Notes: generated by a model not told the origin, from the sequence alone. 64,000 nt of DNA from Chryseobacterium sp. G0162 (GCF_003815715.1 NZ_CP033922.1:4946001-5010000), one strand, 5' to 3'; positions 1 through 9,711 are shown, counted from the stretch's first letter. Translations and numbers: made by a program.

Positions 1-924
1 CAAGTCAATATCTTCCTGATCTAAAGTAAGTTTCGGAGCGTTGAATAACGTTTCAAGTTGTGAAGAACTGGTAGCACTTACAATAGGTGCAGTAATCAAT
101 GGATTGGATAACAGCCATGCTAAAGCCACTGTCCCCTGATTGCTATGATGTTTTTCACTCACCTGATCCAGTGCTTTTAACACTTCTGTTCCTTTTGGAT
201 TTAAATATTTTCTTATCCCTTCTCCTCGTGCACTTTTGGCAAGATCTGCTTCATCACGATATTTCCCGGTTAAGAATCCTGCTGCCAGTGACCAATAAGG
301 AAATACACTCAGATCAAATTGTTCAACTAAAGGAGCATAGTTTTTTTCAAAACCTTCTCTTTCCAATAAATTATAATGGGGTTGTAATGCAACATATTTA
401 GGAAGGTTATTCTTTTCAGAGGCTTCAAAGGATGCTTTTAAACGTTCAGGAGAAAGGTTAGATGCTGCGATATAACGTACTTTTCCAGCTTTGATAATTT
501 CATCATAGGCAGAAAGTGTTTCTTCTACCGGAGTGGTATGATCGTCAAAATGCGTATAATAAAGATCAATATGATCAGTTTGAAGTCTTTGCAGAGACTC
601 ATCTACAGACCTTAAAATATGTTTTTTACTGATATCGTAGCCATGCTCCTTCGTCTCAGAACCTACTTTGGTAGCCAGAACAATATCCTTACGGTTGTTA
701 CGGCTTTTCATCCATTTTCCGATGATCTCTTCAGATTGTCCACCTCTTCCGTTTACCCACCATGAATAGGTGTCTGCGGTATCTACAAAATTGAATCCGG
801 CTGCTGTAAACTGATCCAGGATATCAAAGGATTGTTTTTCGTCCAGTGTCCATCCGAAAACATTTCCTCCGAAATTAATAGGAGCTACTTCTAAATCCGT
901 GTTTTTGATCTTTCTTTTTTCCAT
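1..924 (-). CDS. Aldo/keto reductase (3' end cut by window edge)
   Basis: NADPH-dependent aldo/keto reductase of the YajO/Tas-like type, predicted cytoplasmic, reducing carbonyl compounds of unknown identity. I translated it from the ATG at 922-924; 308 codons are open to base 1, so the C-terminus lies outside. The family tetrad is visible: Asp48 and Tyr53 in the stretch VDTADTY, Lys86 in ATKVG, His125 in YYTHFDDH. The usual length is about 320-330 residues, so only a little is missing. It is separated from the next upstream gene by a terminator and a palindromic repeat and is probably transcribed alone. Family assignment is firm; substrate unknown. Confidence 0.9.
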   Translation of the reverse strand, partial: MEKRKIKNTDLEVAPINFGGNVFGWTLDEKQSFDILDQFTAAGFNFVDTADTYSWWVNGRGGQSEEIIGKWMKSRNNRKDIVLATKVGSETKEHGYDISKKHILRSVDESLQRLQTDHIDLYYTHFDDHTTPVEETLSAYDEIIKAGKVRYIAASNLSPERLKASFEASEKNNLPKYVALQPHYNLLEREGFEKNYAPLVEQFDLSVFPYWSLAAGFLTGKYRDEADLAKSARGEGIRKYLNPKGTEVLKALDQVSEKHHSNQGTVALAWLLSNPLITAPIVSATSSSQLETLFNAPKLTLDQEDIDL

Positions 925-1056
925 AAAAATAATTTTACTAACTGAAATCTAAGGTAGCAAATATTATTCTTCATCACTATTCAAAATAGCCATATGCTCT
1001 ATAGTTATTATAAATGAAAAAGCCGATGATTCCTCATTTATTTTGCAGAATGCGAT

Positions 1057-1087
1057 AATAAAAAAACAGTCTTATAGAAGACTGTTT
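1057..1087 (-). terminator. Rho-independent terminator downstream of the 603-residue gene
   Basis: A perfect 10-bp stem, AAACAGTCTT/AAGACTGTTT with loop ATAG (1064-1087), is followed on the minus strand by a run of T (bases 1066 down to 1057). It lies about 220 bases past the stop at 1311 and before the aldo/keto reductase start. Confidence 0.7.
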
Positions 1088-1183
1088 CTGCTGTAATTGT
1101 TGGATTAACGTAAAGGCACAAGTTTTATCTGTATTGTGTATTTTTTTTACACAAGATAACTCTAGTATTCTTTTCGTACTAAT

Positions 1184-1231
1184 TCTATGTGACTTTGTGG
1201 TTAAATTTTTAAAACCACATAGAGACATAGA
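1184..1231. repeat. Intergenic palindromic repeat, copy 1
   Basis: Two 19-base arms, TCTATGTGACTTTGTGGTT (1184-1202) and its near-complement (1213-1231), flank a 10-base AT loop. The same arm sequence, with one base changed, recurs at 3346-3364 on the other side of the 603-residue gene. The rest of the 386-base gap (925-1310) holds only the terminator at 1057-1087 and AT-rich sequence; I see no gene. Confidence 0.7.
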
Positions 1232-1310
1232 GTTATGCAAGCTAATTCAAGTAAATAAAATAATTAATCCATTCATTGTGGTGTATTTTTCAAACTATCT
1301 GCGAGATAAT

Positions 1311-3122
1311 CTATTGCTTTTCAATCTGAGGAATTTCAAGTGCTATCAGAATTTGTCTGTATTCCTGTAATTGAAGATTAATCGTTTGTAATCCTTGTTT
1401 AAAGAATGCAGATGTGTTGAATAGGTTTTGATAATATTCTACTCCCTCCAGCATATTCTTTTTGAATGCATTCCATTTCTTTGTTTGAGACTGGGTAATT
1501 TGTATGGAAGTGTTTTCGATTTCCTTTTTCAGATACTCTACATACATTTTCAGTTCATTGATGAACATATTAGGACGGTTGTTATCAGGCAGAATATTGG
1601 TATTGCCATAAATATGTTTTACCATTTCCGAAAGAGAAACTTCTTTATCAAAAAAGGCAATATTGGGTCCCGGACAGATGACAACACCTTGCTTTTCGCC
1701 CTTAATCTCTATTCCCTGTTCCATGTAAGCAGCGTTTACAAGTCCTACACAAAGACAGGCTTTATCTGTAATTTCAGTTTTTTTCTTTTCAAACTCTTCT
1801 GTAGAAAGTGTTTCTTTCTGATGATAAAGTTCGTTCAACTTCATATCCTGATATTTCTTAGAAGCAGTACAGGTGCCTTCAGGAGAATATTCTTTGCTTA
1901 ATGCTAATAATTTCTTTGGACATGAGCTTCCATACCTTCCTTTGGCTTCTTTCTGCTGTTTTAATAATTCGTTAGAAGTTCCTTTTATAGTGTTGAAAGG
2001 AACACCCAAAGGTGAAATTTGGCTTAGGTAAAAATCATTTTCCTTAGCATTTAAAAGAAGATTTCTGGTCTCGGTATCTACAGAAGTGGCTTCAGGAACT
2101 AATAAAAATGGAGAGCCCCATCCCACACTGTCTACGTCATAATTGGACAATAAAAAATCATGTTCTTCAGAAGTACCTACACCTCCCTGTACGGTAATTT
2201 TCATTTCTAAAGGTTTGGAGACAACAGGTTTGCCTTTTTGCTCTAATGCACTTATCATTAATGAATGAGCAGACTGGATCAGATCATTCTTTTTCTGTCT
2301 GAATTCTTCCATAATAGGTCCCAAAAGCATTCCTTCTGTAGCAAATGCATGGCCTCCGCAGTTTAATCCTGATTCTATTCTGTATTCTGAAACCCATAAG
2401 CCTTTTTTAGCCAGAAAATTTCCCTGAATCATCGCAGAGCGGAAATCACTTACTTTAAGAATGATTTTCTTTTTCAGAATTCCGTTTTCATCAGGGAAAA
2501 AATCATCAAATTCTTCCATGTAACTGTACAGACGGGGATTCATTCCTGCCGAAAGAACCATTGAGGAAGATAATTTACTCTTTGCAAATCCACGCAGCGA
2601 AGCATGAGCATCATTGTACATTACAGGAAGTTGCTCGTTCTTTTTATAGTTGTCTTTATCAACTTTTGTCATGATATTGACATCAATACTTCCGGGTAGC
2701 AGATTTGTTTCAATAAAGTGTTTGATACTGTCACTCCAGTTATCTTTTTGTACAATAAGGTTTTGAAGACTGTTTTTCAGATCTGAAGTATTGGGTAACA
2801 TGGCCACAAAGTCTTTCAGTGCCTCTTTATTTTTACTGATTTCCTGTTTGAAAGCTTCGAATTTTTCATTCACGATATCATCTACCATGTCCAGATAAGC
2901 AGTAATTCTTTTGGCTCTGTAATCCTCTGTTTTTGTTGAAATTCCAGAATAATCAAGATTAAACTTTTTGTTGTAAAAGTTTTTCATTTTTTCCAGAATT
3001 TCATCGTCAATGATGGAAATCACAGAAGAAATTCCATATTGTGCAACGCGGATCGGGCTGTCTATGGTATAAGCCAATCCCATTACCGGAATATGGAAAT
3101 TGTGTAACGGTTTAGTTGTCAT
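1311..3122 (-). CDS. TIM-barrel-like protein, possibly nitronate monooxygenase/PfaD-related
   Basis: I do not recognise this 603-residue protein with certainty. The N-terminus (MGLAYTIDSPIRVAQYG, about residues 14-30) and the pairs CGGHAFATEG (255-264) and VQGGVGTSEEHDF (311-323) followed by VGWGSPFLLVPEA (333-345) resemble the FMN-binding TIM-barrel layout of nitronate monooxygenases and PfaD enoyl reductases. It is much longer than a typical 320-360-residue nitronate monooxygenase. Residues 401-483 contain six or so spaced cysteines (401, 418, 456, 458, 483), which might bind a metal or cluster. The C-terminal 100 residues are predicted helical and charged. No signal peptide. It appears monocistronic, bracketed by two copies of the same palindromic repeat. 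Function is open. Confidence 0.5.
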   Translation of the reverse strand: MTTKPLHNFHIPVMGLAYTIDSPIRVAQYGISSVISIIDDEILEKMKNFYNKKFNLDYSGISTKTEDYRAKRITAYLDMVDDIVNEKFEAFKQEISKNKEALKDFVAMLPNTSDLKNSLQNLIVQKDNWSDSIKHFIETNLLPGSIDVNIMTKVDKDNYKKNEQLPVMYNDAHASLRGFAKSKLSSSMVLSAGMNPRLYSYMEEFDDFFPDENGILKKKIILKVSDFRSAMIQGNFLAKKGLWVSEYRIESGLNCGGHAFATEGMLLGPIMEEFRQKKNDLIQSAHSLMISALEQKGKPVVSKPLEMKITVQGGVGTSEEHDFLLSNYDVDSVGWGSPFLLVPEATSVDTETRNLLLNAKENDFYLSQISPLGVPFNTIKGTSNELLKQQKEAKGRYGSSCPKKLLALSKEYSPEGTCTASKKYQDMKLNELYHQKETLSTEEFEKKKTEITDKACLCVGLVNAAYMEQGIEIKGEKQGVVICPGPNIAFFDKEVSLSEMVKHIYGNTNILPDNNRPNMFINELKMYVEYLKKEIENTSIQITQSQTKKWNAFKKNMLEGVEYYQNLFNTSAFFKQGLQTINLQLQEYRQILIALEIPQIEKQ

Positions 3123-3345
3123 TATGTTTCAATAAAAGTTCTTTACTTAATGCAACTAAAAATTCTTTCAACTAATTCACTGCTTAAAAGTATTGTTTTT
3201 TTAATTAATTATGCATTAAATAGCATCTGTAATATTGAAAATATGCTAAAAATCATTTTATCAGGGTGTTATTTTCTTCAAAAATGCATAAATATTATAG
3301 ACTTTATCCAAACAGTTTTTTTAGCCACTTTTCCTACTACAATAT

Positions 3346-3403
3346 TCTATGTGACTATGTGGTTTAAATAATAATTTAATTTTTACCCCATAGCCACATA
3401 GAG
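3346..3403. repeat. Intergenic palindromic repeat, copy 2
   Basis: The arm TCTATGTGACTATGTGGTT (3346-3364) matches copy 1 (1184-1202) at 18 of 19 positions. The second arm, CCCCATAGCCACATAGAG (about 3386-3403), is its imperfect complement across an AT-rich loop. It is followed by a TTCGTGAATTCGTGG stretch (about 3426-3440) of the kind that recurs near 29915 and 37867. This 438-base gap (3123-3560) shows no convincing gene; it otherwise holds the terminator at 3493-3534. Confidence 0.65.
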
Positions 3404-3492
3404 TTTACACATAAATTAAAATTATTCGTGAATTCGTGGTGATAAAAACATGACAATCATCCGCGTAATCAGTAAAATCTAGTACGGTATTA

Positions 3493-3534
3493 ATATAAAA
3501 AAAGGTTTCATTTACTTAGTAAACAAAACCTTTT
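3493..3534 (-). terminator. Terminator of the metal-efflux operon
   Basis: Stem AAAAGGTTT (3500-3508) pairs with AAACCTTTT (3526-3534), with inner pairing TTTA/TAAA. On the minus strand a long T run follows at 3500-3493. It sits just past the adaptor gene stop at 3561. Confidence 0.7.
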
Positions 3535-3560
3535 CGATTAAATGTATGGATAGTAAGCCA

Positions 3561-4712
3561 TTACTCTGCCTTATTCTTCAGCATCATCAGAAGGCTATAC
3601 GCTCCTTTCTGTACAATCTTTTTACCTTGTAAGAAATCTGCTTTTAAAACTTCTGTAAACTGGTCGTCTGAAATTCCGGTGACTACAGGAATCATCTTAT
3701 ATTTTGATTTTCCAAGGTCTTCAAAAACATAATTTTTATTTTCAAAAGAAACTACAGCATCATTGGGAAGTCCTTGGGTATATCGGCTGCTGATATTGAC
3801 TTCGGCATTGACGTACATTCCTTTTACAAATTCAGAGTTAACAGATGATAACTTAGCTACAGCCGTTGCAGAACCTCCATTTTCAATACTTGGAACTACA
3901 CTTACAATTTTAGCATTGGACTTCATATCAGGATTTTGATTATTATAAACCAGAATCTCCTGTCCTACTTTTATATCATTAACATCGTTTTCAAATACCT
4001 TTAATTCCAGAAGCAATCCAGCCGGATTAATTAGCTCAAATAAGGTATCTGCGGGGTTAATATATTGCCCGTTATTGACCAGAATTTTGCTTACAAAACC
4101 ACTGAATGGCGCATAAACATTAATTTTACTTCTTATATTTCCTGTATTCAAACCTTTCGCATTGATTCCGATGATCCTTAGTTTTTCTTCAAGACCTCTT
4201 AAAGTGGCATTGAGAGTTGAATAATCTGCCTGAGCGGTTTGTAGCGTTTTATCACTGCTTGCTTTGCTTGTATTAAGGTCTTTCTGGCGGTTAAAGTTGA
4301 GTCTTGCAGCATCAAGTTGTGCTTTGGTTACCAGATAATCCTGTTGAAGTTGTATGAATTGCGGATCTTCTACAATTGCCAGTACCTGACCTTTGCTGAA
4401 GCGGCTTCCATTAATGACATTGATCGCTTTGATATGTCCGCCCATAATGCTTGAAACAGAGCTGATATGAGATGGGGCTATCTCTGCTTTCCCATTCAGA
4501 CGTACCAGTTTCTCCATGTTCCTGTCCTGAAGAGATGTAATCGAAATTCCTACAGACTGAATTTGCTGATTGGTGAGATGAACCGTGTTCTCCTCTCCCT
4601 TTGCAAATTTTGTATTTTCGTAGACTGTTTTTTCCTCTTCTTTTTTGCCTGAACAGGATGATAAAGCAAATACTAAAGCCAGGCTGTATATTGATATTAT
4701 TTTGAATTGCAT
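3561..4712 (-). CDS. Periplasmic adaptor (membrane fusion) subunit of heavy-metal RND efflux pump
   Basis: HlyD/CusB-type adaptor of 383 residues that links the inner-membrane pump to the outer-membrane channel. The N-terminus is a lipoprotein signal: hydrophobic run, then lipobox ALSSC at about residues 16-20, so it is lipid-anchored. Then come a barrel-sandwich/lipoyl half (HISSVSSIMGGHI, then KGQVLAIVEDPQF), a central helical hairpin (about 120-190), the second lipoyl half (INVYAPFSGFVSKILVNNGQYI) and beta-barrel and membrane-proximal domains. It starts 7 bases after the pump stop, so it is the second gene of the operon. It lacks the His-rich N-terminal extension of some CusB proteins. Family assignment is firm; metal specificity is not readable here. 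Confidence 0.92.
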   Translation of the reverse strand: MQFKIISIYSLALVFALSSCSGKKEEEKTVYENTKFAKGEENTVHLTNQQIQSVGISITSLQDRNMEKLVRLNGKAEIAPSHISSVSSIMGGHIKAINVINGSRFSKGQVLAIVEDPQFIQLQQDYLVTKAQLDAARLNFNRQKDLNTSKASSDKTLQTAQADYSTLNATLRGLEEKLRIIGINAKGLNTGNIRSKINVYAPFSGFVSKILVNNGQYINPADTLFELINPAGLLLELKVFENDVNDIKVGQEILVYNNQNPDMKSNAKIVSVVPSIENGGSATAVAKLSSVNSEFVKGMYVNAEVNISSRYTQGLPNDAVVSFENKNYVFEDLGKSKYKMIPVVTGISDDQFTEVLKADFLQGKKIVQKGAYSLLMMLKNKAE

Positions 4713-4719
4713 GACGCTG

Positions 4720-7700
4720 TTATTTTGAAATTAAGAAATTAAGTTCTGCTCCGATCTGATTCAGTCTTTCCAGGCTGTCGATGTAATCTGCCTTGGTCTT
4801 GACGGCTTGATTCACCAGTATTACCCAGTTTAAATAATCAATTTCTCCTACATCCATCTGCTTTTGCGCTGTTTTTAAGATCGTTTCAGATTTTGGAAGC
4901 TGTTTTTGCTCGTAATTTTCAATGATCCTCTGCTGATTTATATAGTTACTGAGTTGTTGTCCCAATCTGTTTTTAAGTTCAATTTCTTTTCTTTGGTATT
5001 GATTTTCAGAAATAGCAATTTTTGCCTGTGCGGCTTTGGCTAAAGCTCTCTGACCTTTGGTAAACAATGGAATTCCTACTCCAACCTGTACAGAATTAAA
5101 ACGGTTATTGTTAATGTTTTTCATACTCTGATTGGTGTAGCCAATCAAAAGTTCAGGAAGCAGTCTGCTCTTTTCAAGCTGTACTTCAGCCTCTCCTACT
5201 TTGATCTGCTGTTGCAGATACTTCAGTTCAGGGTGTTGTTTTACCATTTCCTCTGAAATCTGAAGTCCTACATCCATTGTGGGTTTATTGGCAACGGGTT
5301 GATAGGTAATATCAGACTGCAGGAGCAACTGAAGCTGAAGTTTTGCAATATTCAGATCATTTTCAAGGGAGTTCAGTTGTACTTTTACCTGTTCTTTTTG
5401 AATTTCTGCGGTGGATTCTTCTAGAATGTTGGCTTCTCCTTTCTTTAATCTTAAACCAGCCTTATCTGCAAAATTGGAGTATAGCTGACTGATGTATTCC
5501 AATACTTTTTTCTTTTCCTGAAGGACTAAAATTCTATAGAAAACATCTGTAACCTCTTTGGTGAGCTGTGTTTTTGTAAGGTTCTGACTGATAATACTTG
5601 CTGTCCATTCCGCATCCAGCATCTGCTTTCTTTTCGAATAAACAGTTGGAAAGCTGAATCTTTGTGAAATTCCAAATGAATTGTCGGTCTCTTCTCCCTG
5701 AATCTGCCCGATTGCTCCTGTAACTTCCAGCTGTGGAAGGTCAAGATAACTGGCTTTCAGTTTCTCCTGATAATGAGTGATGAGTTTTGAACTTTTAAGC
5801 GTTCCGTTTTGTTGATATGCCTTTTCCAGTGCCTGTTCAAACGTTATGTTTTCCTGAGCCTGAAGACTACCGAAAGAAACGAATAGTAAGAAAACAGACA
5901 GTTTTTTATAGTGTATTTTTTTAGAGAATTTCATTTTATCTTTATTAATATGTTCAAATAAGACGTAAAGGATTGGGAGAACAAATAAGGTTAAAAGGGT
6001 GGCCAACATCAATCCACCAATTACTACTGTAGCCAAAGGTCTTTGTACTTCAGCTCCTGCTCCATTGCTGATAGCCATTGGCAGAAATCCTAATGAAGCT
6101 ACAAAGGCAGTCATCAGAACCGGACGAAGTCTGATTCTTGTTCCCATTAGTACAATTCTGCTGGTATTGGTTATTCCATTCTTTTTTAAACGGTTAAACT
6201 CTGATATCAAAACAATTCCGTTAAGTACAGCTACCCCAAATAAGGCAATGAATCCAACCCCGGCACTGATGCTGAAAGGCATTCCTCTCAGGGCGAGAAA
6301 ATACACCCCTCCAATGGCTGATAGCGGAATGGCAGTGTAGATTAATAAACTGTGTTTTACAGATCCAAATGCAAAGAATAACAGTAAGAAAATCATGACT
6401 AAAGAAATAGGAACAGCAATTCCTAATCTTGCTTTGGCTTCGTTTAAGTTTTCAAAAGTTCCTCCATAAGCAATGGTATATCCTGGCGAGAATTTCAGGT
6501 TTTTTCCTACTTTTTGCTGAAGTTCTTCCACAATACTCTGCACATCTCTATCTCTGGCATTAAATCCAATGATGATTCTTCTTTTGGTATCTTCTCTCTG
6601 GATCTGGTTCGGACTGTCTTTAAGTTCTACTTTCGCCAGTTGGGATAAGGGCACCTGCTCTCCGGAAGCTGTCGGAACCAATAGATTTTGGATGCTGGTA
6701 ATATCTTTTTTATAATCATTATCCATACGAACAACGATGTCAAACTTTTTCTCTCCTTCATACAATGCTCCGGCAGTTTGTCCTGCAAAAGCCATATTGA
6801 TCACTCTGTTGATCTCGGCAACAGAAATATTGTATCTTGATAATTCAGAACGGTTGTAATCAATAACTACCTGTGGAGCTCCTTCAACGGGCTCTATATA
6901 AAGATCCTGAGCTCCTTTTACCGTATTAATGATACTTCCCAGTTTTTTGGCATATGTAGTAAGACTGTCAAGATCTTCCCCGTAAATTTTACAAACTATA
7001 TCCTGTCTGGCTCCTGTCATCAATTCATTAAAACGCATTTGTACAGGGAACTGGAAACTTGTTGTTAATCCGGGAATGACACGTAATGCCTTGCTCATCT
7101 TTTCCGAAAGTTCAGGGAATGATTTTGCAGAAGTCCATTCTTTTTTAGGCTTTAAAACAATAATCATATCTCCCGCATCCATTGGCATTGGTTCTGTTGG
7201 AATTTCTGCGCTTCCGATCTTTACAACAATCTTTTGTACTTCTGGAAACTGTTTTAAAAGAATACCGGAAGCCTGCGTCGTTATTTTTTTGGTCTCATTG
7301 ATATTACTACCTTGAAGAATTCTCATCTCAACAGCAAAATCTCCTTCTTCCAGCGATGGGATAAATTCTCCACCCATTCTTGACAATGTGAAAACAGCAC
7401 CTGCAAAAAGCACAAGAACTCCCAGAATGATTGTTTTTCTGTATTTCAATGCTTTCATCAGGAACTTTTGGTGTCCTGATTCTACTTTAGCCATTACTCT
7501 ATCGGAAATATTGTCCTTTTCCTTTTTCTTTCTGCTTAATACCAATGAGCTCATCATAGGAATATAAGTAAGGGAAAGAATAAACGCTCCAATAAGTGCA
7601 AATGCTACGGTTTGGGCCATTGGTTTAAACATTTTTCCTTCAATTCCCTGTAGAGTAAAGATCGGAAGGTACACAATAAGAATAATGATCTGCCCGAAAA

Positions 7701-9057
7701 CAGCACTGTTAACCATTTTGGTGGCTGAACTGGAAACCTGCCCATCCATTTCTTTTTTGCTTAATATATTGTCTTTTCCAAAATGCTTTTTATGAGCCAA
7801 TTGATGCAGAACGGCTTCCACAATGATAACTGCTCCATCTACAATAAGACCGAAGTCTAGCGCTCCAAGACTCATCAGGTTACCTCCAACACCAAAGATA
7901 TTCATCATAATAATGGCAAACAGCATGGCTAAAGGAATTACGGAAGCAACCAATAATCCGGCTCTGAAGTTCCCAAGGAATAAAACAAGAATGAAGACTA
8001 CAATCAGGGCCCCTTCCATCAGGTTGGTTTTTACTGTACTGATGGTATTATTAACCATTTTAGCGCGGTCAAGGAAAGGCTCAATTACAACACCTTCAGG
8101 CAGAGATTCCTGGATTTTCTCTAGTCTTTGTTTAATATTGCCTATTACCTCGTTAGCATTTTCTCCTTTAAGCATCAATACAATGGCTCCGGATACTTCT
8201 CCGGTATCGTTATAGGTCATAGCACCATACCTTGTCGCATATCCGATTTTTACAGACGCTACGTCTTTAATGTGAACCGGAATTCCTTCTTTGGTTTCTG
8301 CTACCTGAATACTTCCAATATCTTCTGCTGTTCCCAAAAGACCTTCACTGCGGATAAAAAGAACCGTTTCCTTCTTTTCAATATAAGCTCCTCCTGTATT
8401 TTGGTTATTCTTTTCCAAAGCGGCAAAAACATCATTGATATTGATATTAAAAGCCTGAAGCTTATTAGGATTAATAGCAATTTCATACTGTTTCAGTTTT
8501 CCCCCGAAACTGCTGACATCTGCCACTCCTTTGGTTCCTAATAACTGTCTTCTCACAACCCAGTCCTGAATAGTTCTCAGTTCTGTTTCGTCATACACAT
8601 TTTCATAGCCTTTCTTGGCCCTTACCACATATTGGAAGATTTCTCCCAATCCTGTAGAAATAGGTCCTAGTTCGGGCTTTCCAATTCCGTCCGGAATATT
8701 ATCCTGAACGAGCTGTAGACGTTCCTGAACTTGTTGGCGGGCCCAATACACATCGGTATTATCATCGAAAACTACAGTGACCAGCGACAACCCGAATCTG
8801 GAAAGGCTTCTAAGCTCGGTGATTCCACTGATGTTACTGGTTGCCTGCTCGATGGGGAATGTTACCAGACGCTCAATGTCTGCGGCTCCATAAGACGGTG
8901 CGGTGGTGATAATCTGTACCTGATTATTGGTGATATCAGGCTGAGCGTCAATAGGTAGTTTAGTGGTTTCATATACTCCGAAAAGGACTAAGCCTATGGT
9001 GAACAGAGCAATGATGAGTTTATTCTTTACAGAAAACTCAATAATTTTGTTTAACAT
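4720..9057 (-). CDS. CzcA/CusA-type heavy-metal RND pump fused to a TolC-family outer-membrane channel
   Basis: A 1445-residue fusion. Residues 1 to about 1040 are a heavy-metal RND transporter: TM1 at 14-30, large periplasmic loops, and the TM4 proton-relay motif DFGLIVDGAVIIVE, which is typical of the CzcA (Zn/Co/Cd) branch rather than the monovalent CusA branch. Residues from about 1069 to 1445 form a complete TolC/CzcC-type outer-membrane factor. Between them, about residues 1048-1068, lies an intact signal-peptide-like segment (KKLSVFLLFVSFGSLQAQ), so the two halves may be separated by signal peptidase after export. The adaptor follows 7 bases downstream, giving all three parts of an efflux complex in two genes. 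Exports divalent metal ions from the cell; exact metal inferred only. Confidence 0.93.
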   Translation of the reverse strand: MLNKIIEFSVKNKLIIALFTIGLVLFGVYETTKLPIDAQPDITNNQVQIITTAPSYGAADIERLVTFPIEQATSNISGITELRSLSRFGLSLVTVVFDDNTDVYWARQQVQERLQLVQDNIPDGIGKPELGPISTGLGEIFQYVVRAKKGYENVYDETELRTIQDWVVRRQLLGTKGVADVSSFGGKLKQYEIAINPNKLQAFNININDVFAALEKNNQNTGGAYIEKKETVLFIRSEGLLGTAEDIGSIQVAETKEGIPVHIKDVASVKIGYATRYGAMTYNDTGEVSGAIVLMLKGENANEVIGNIKQRLEKIQESLPEGVVIEPFLDRAKMVNNTISTVKTNLMEGALIVVFILVLFLGNFRAGLLVASVIPLAMLFAIIMMNIFGVGGNLMSLGALDFGLIVDGAVIIVEAVLHQLAHKKHFGKDNILSKKEMDGQVSSSATKMVNSAVFGQIIILIVYLPIFTLQGIEGKMFKPMAQTVAFALIGAFILSLTYIPMMSSLVLSRKKKEKDNISDRVMAKVESGHQKFLMKALKYRKTIILGVLVLFAGAVFTLSRMGGEFIPSLEEGDFAVEMRILQGSNINETKKITTQASGILLKQFPEVQKIVVKIGSAEIPTEPMPMDAGDMIIVLKPKKEWTSAKSFPELSEKMSKALRVIPGLTTSFQFPVQMRFNELMTGARQDIVCKIYGEDLDSLTTYAKKLGSIINTVKGAQDLYIEPVEGAPQVVIDYNRSELSRYNISVAEINRVINMAFAGQTAGALYEGEKKFDIVVRMDNDYKKDITSIQNLLVPTASGEQVPLSQLAKVELKDSPNQIQREDTKRRIIIGFNARDRDVQSIVEELQQKVGKNLKFSPGYTIAYGGTFENLNEAKARLGIAVPISLVMIFLLLFFAFGSVKHSLLIYTAIPLSAIGGVYFLALRGMPFSISAGVGFIALFGVAVLNGIVLISEFNRLKKNGITNTSRIVLMGTRIRLRPVLMTAFVASLGFLPMAISNGAGAEVQRPLATVVIGGLMLATLLTLFVLPILYVLFEHINKDKMKFSKKIHYKKLSVFLLFVSFGSLQAQENITFEQALEKAYQQNGTLKSSKLITHYQEKLKASYLDLPQLEVTGAIGQIQGEETDNSFGISQRFSFPTVYSKRKQMLDAEWTASIISQNLTKTQLTKEVTDVFYRILVLQEKKKVLEYISQLYSNFADKAGLRLKKGEANILEESTAEIQKEQVKVQLNSLENDLNIAKLQLQLLLQSDITYQPVANKPTMDVGLQISEEMVKQHPELKYLQQQIKVGEAEVQLEKSRLLPELLIGYTNQSMKNINNNRFNSVQVGVGIPLFTKGQRALAKAAQAKIAISENQYQRKEIELKNRLGQQLSNYINQQRIIENYEQKQLPKSETILKTAQKQMDVGEIDYLNWVILVNQAVKTKADYIDSLERLNQIGAELNFLISK

Positions 9058-9348
9058 GAAAAATTATTAATGGGTAAATCTGTAGTCTTTTATAAACTGC
9101 TTATATTTTGTATCTGAACCACAAAAGTTACAAAAGCTATTAAATACTTTAGAATGTTTACTTAAGCTTAAAATAATACCAGATAAAAAGTTTGCAAAAG
9201 AGTAAAATCAAAGAATTTCACAACTCTAATTGTACTTTTTATTAAAAAAACAAGCAGAATAATATTGTACTACAAAATTGATTGATAAACAATAACAATT
9301 GATTACCTTAAGTAAAACTTAAAGTATTCATTTTTACTTCAACATCAA

Positions 9349-9711
9349 TTAAGAAAGCCGTGGAGGCTGGAAAATATTGGAAAGGTAAAGGTTTGAGAAA
9401 TCCTTTTCCTGATAAATGCTATTTTTTTGAGGAATTCTGATTTCTTTAGGTTTTTTGATTTCAAAGGTGTAATCAGGAAGCTGGGCATGTACTGTCAATA
9501 CAATGGGAGGATTGATAAATGGTAGCTTCTGATCCAGATCCCAGTCAGCATCTTTTTTATGGTTGTCATAATGTTCCATGACGAATTCCGAAAGATTCCC
9601 TTCATATTCTATAAAATGTTCTACAAACATAGGCACCTTCAATACTTCCCCCGCATTGGTGGTAGCCAGTACATACATCATTGAACATATTATGGAGAAC
9701 CATTTTAACAT
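9349..9711 (-). CDS. Small exported protein upstream of the metal-efflux operon
   Basis: I prefer the ATG at 9709-9711 (120 residues); the frame is open upstream only to a TTG. The first 20 residues, MLKWFSIICSMMYVLATTNA, form a good signal peptide with an Ala-rich cleavage site. The mature part has the motif HYDNHKKDADWDLDQKLPF at about residues 48-66 and ends in PPRLS. The His/Asp-rich motif and position upstream of a metal pump on the same strand suggest a metal-linked periplasmic role, which is inference. A TATATTTG -7 box lies at 9717-9724, so the transcript would begin almost at the ATG; a leaderless mRNA is possible. No domain recognised. Confidence 0.6.
   Translation of the reverse strand: MLKWFSIICSMMYVLATTNAGEVLKVPMFVEHFIEYEGNLSEFVMEHYDNHKKDADWDLDQKLPFINPPIVLTVHAQLPDYTFEIKKPKEIRIPQKNSIYQEKDFSNLYLSNIFQPPRLS

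Noticed and set aside
3150..3371. 73-codon open frame in the gap upstream of the 603-residue gene
   Set aside because: It runs through the palindromic repeat and reads as AT-rich spacer translation (Ile/Asn/Leu) with no domain.
7823..8541. Long open frames antisense to the RND pump gene
   Set aside because: Shadow frames of a conserved gene; no start or promoter signal and no protein-like composition.
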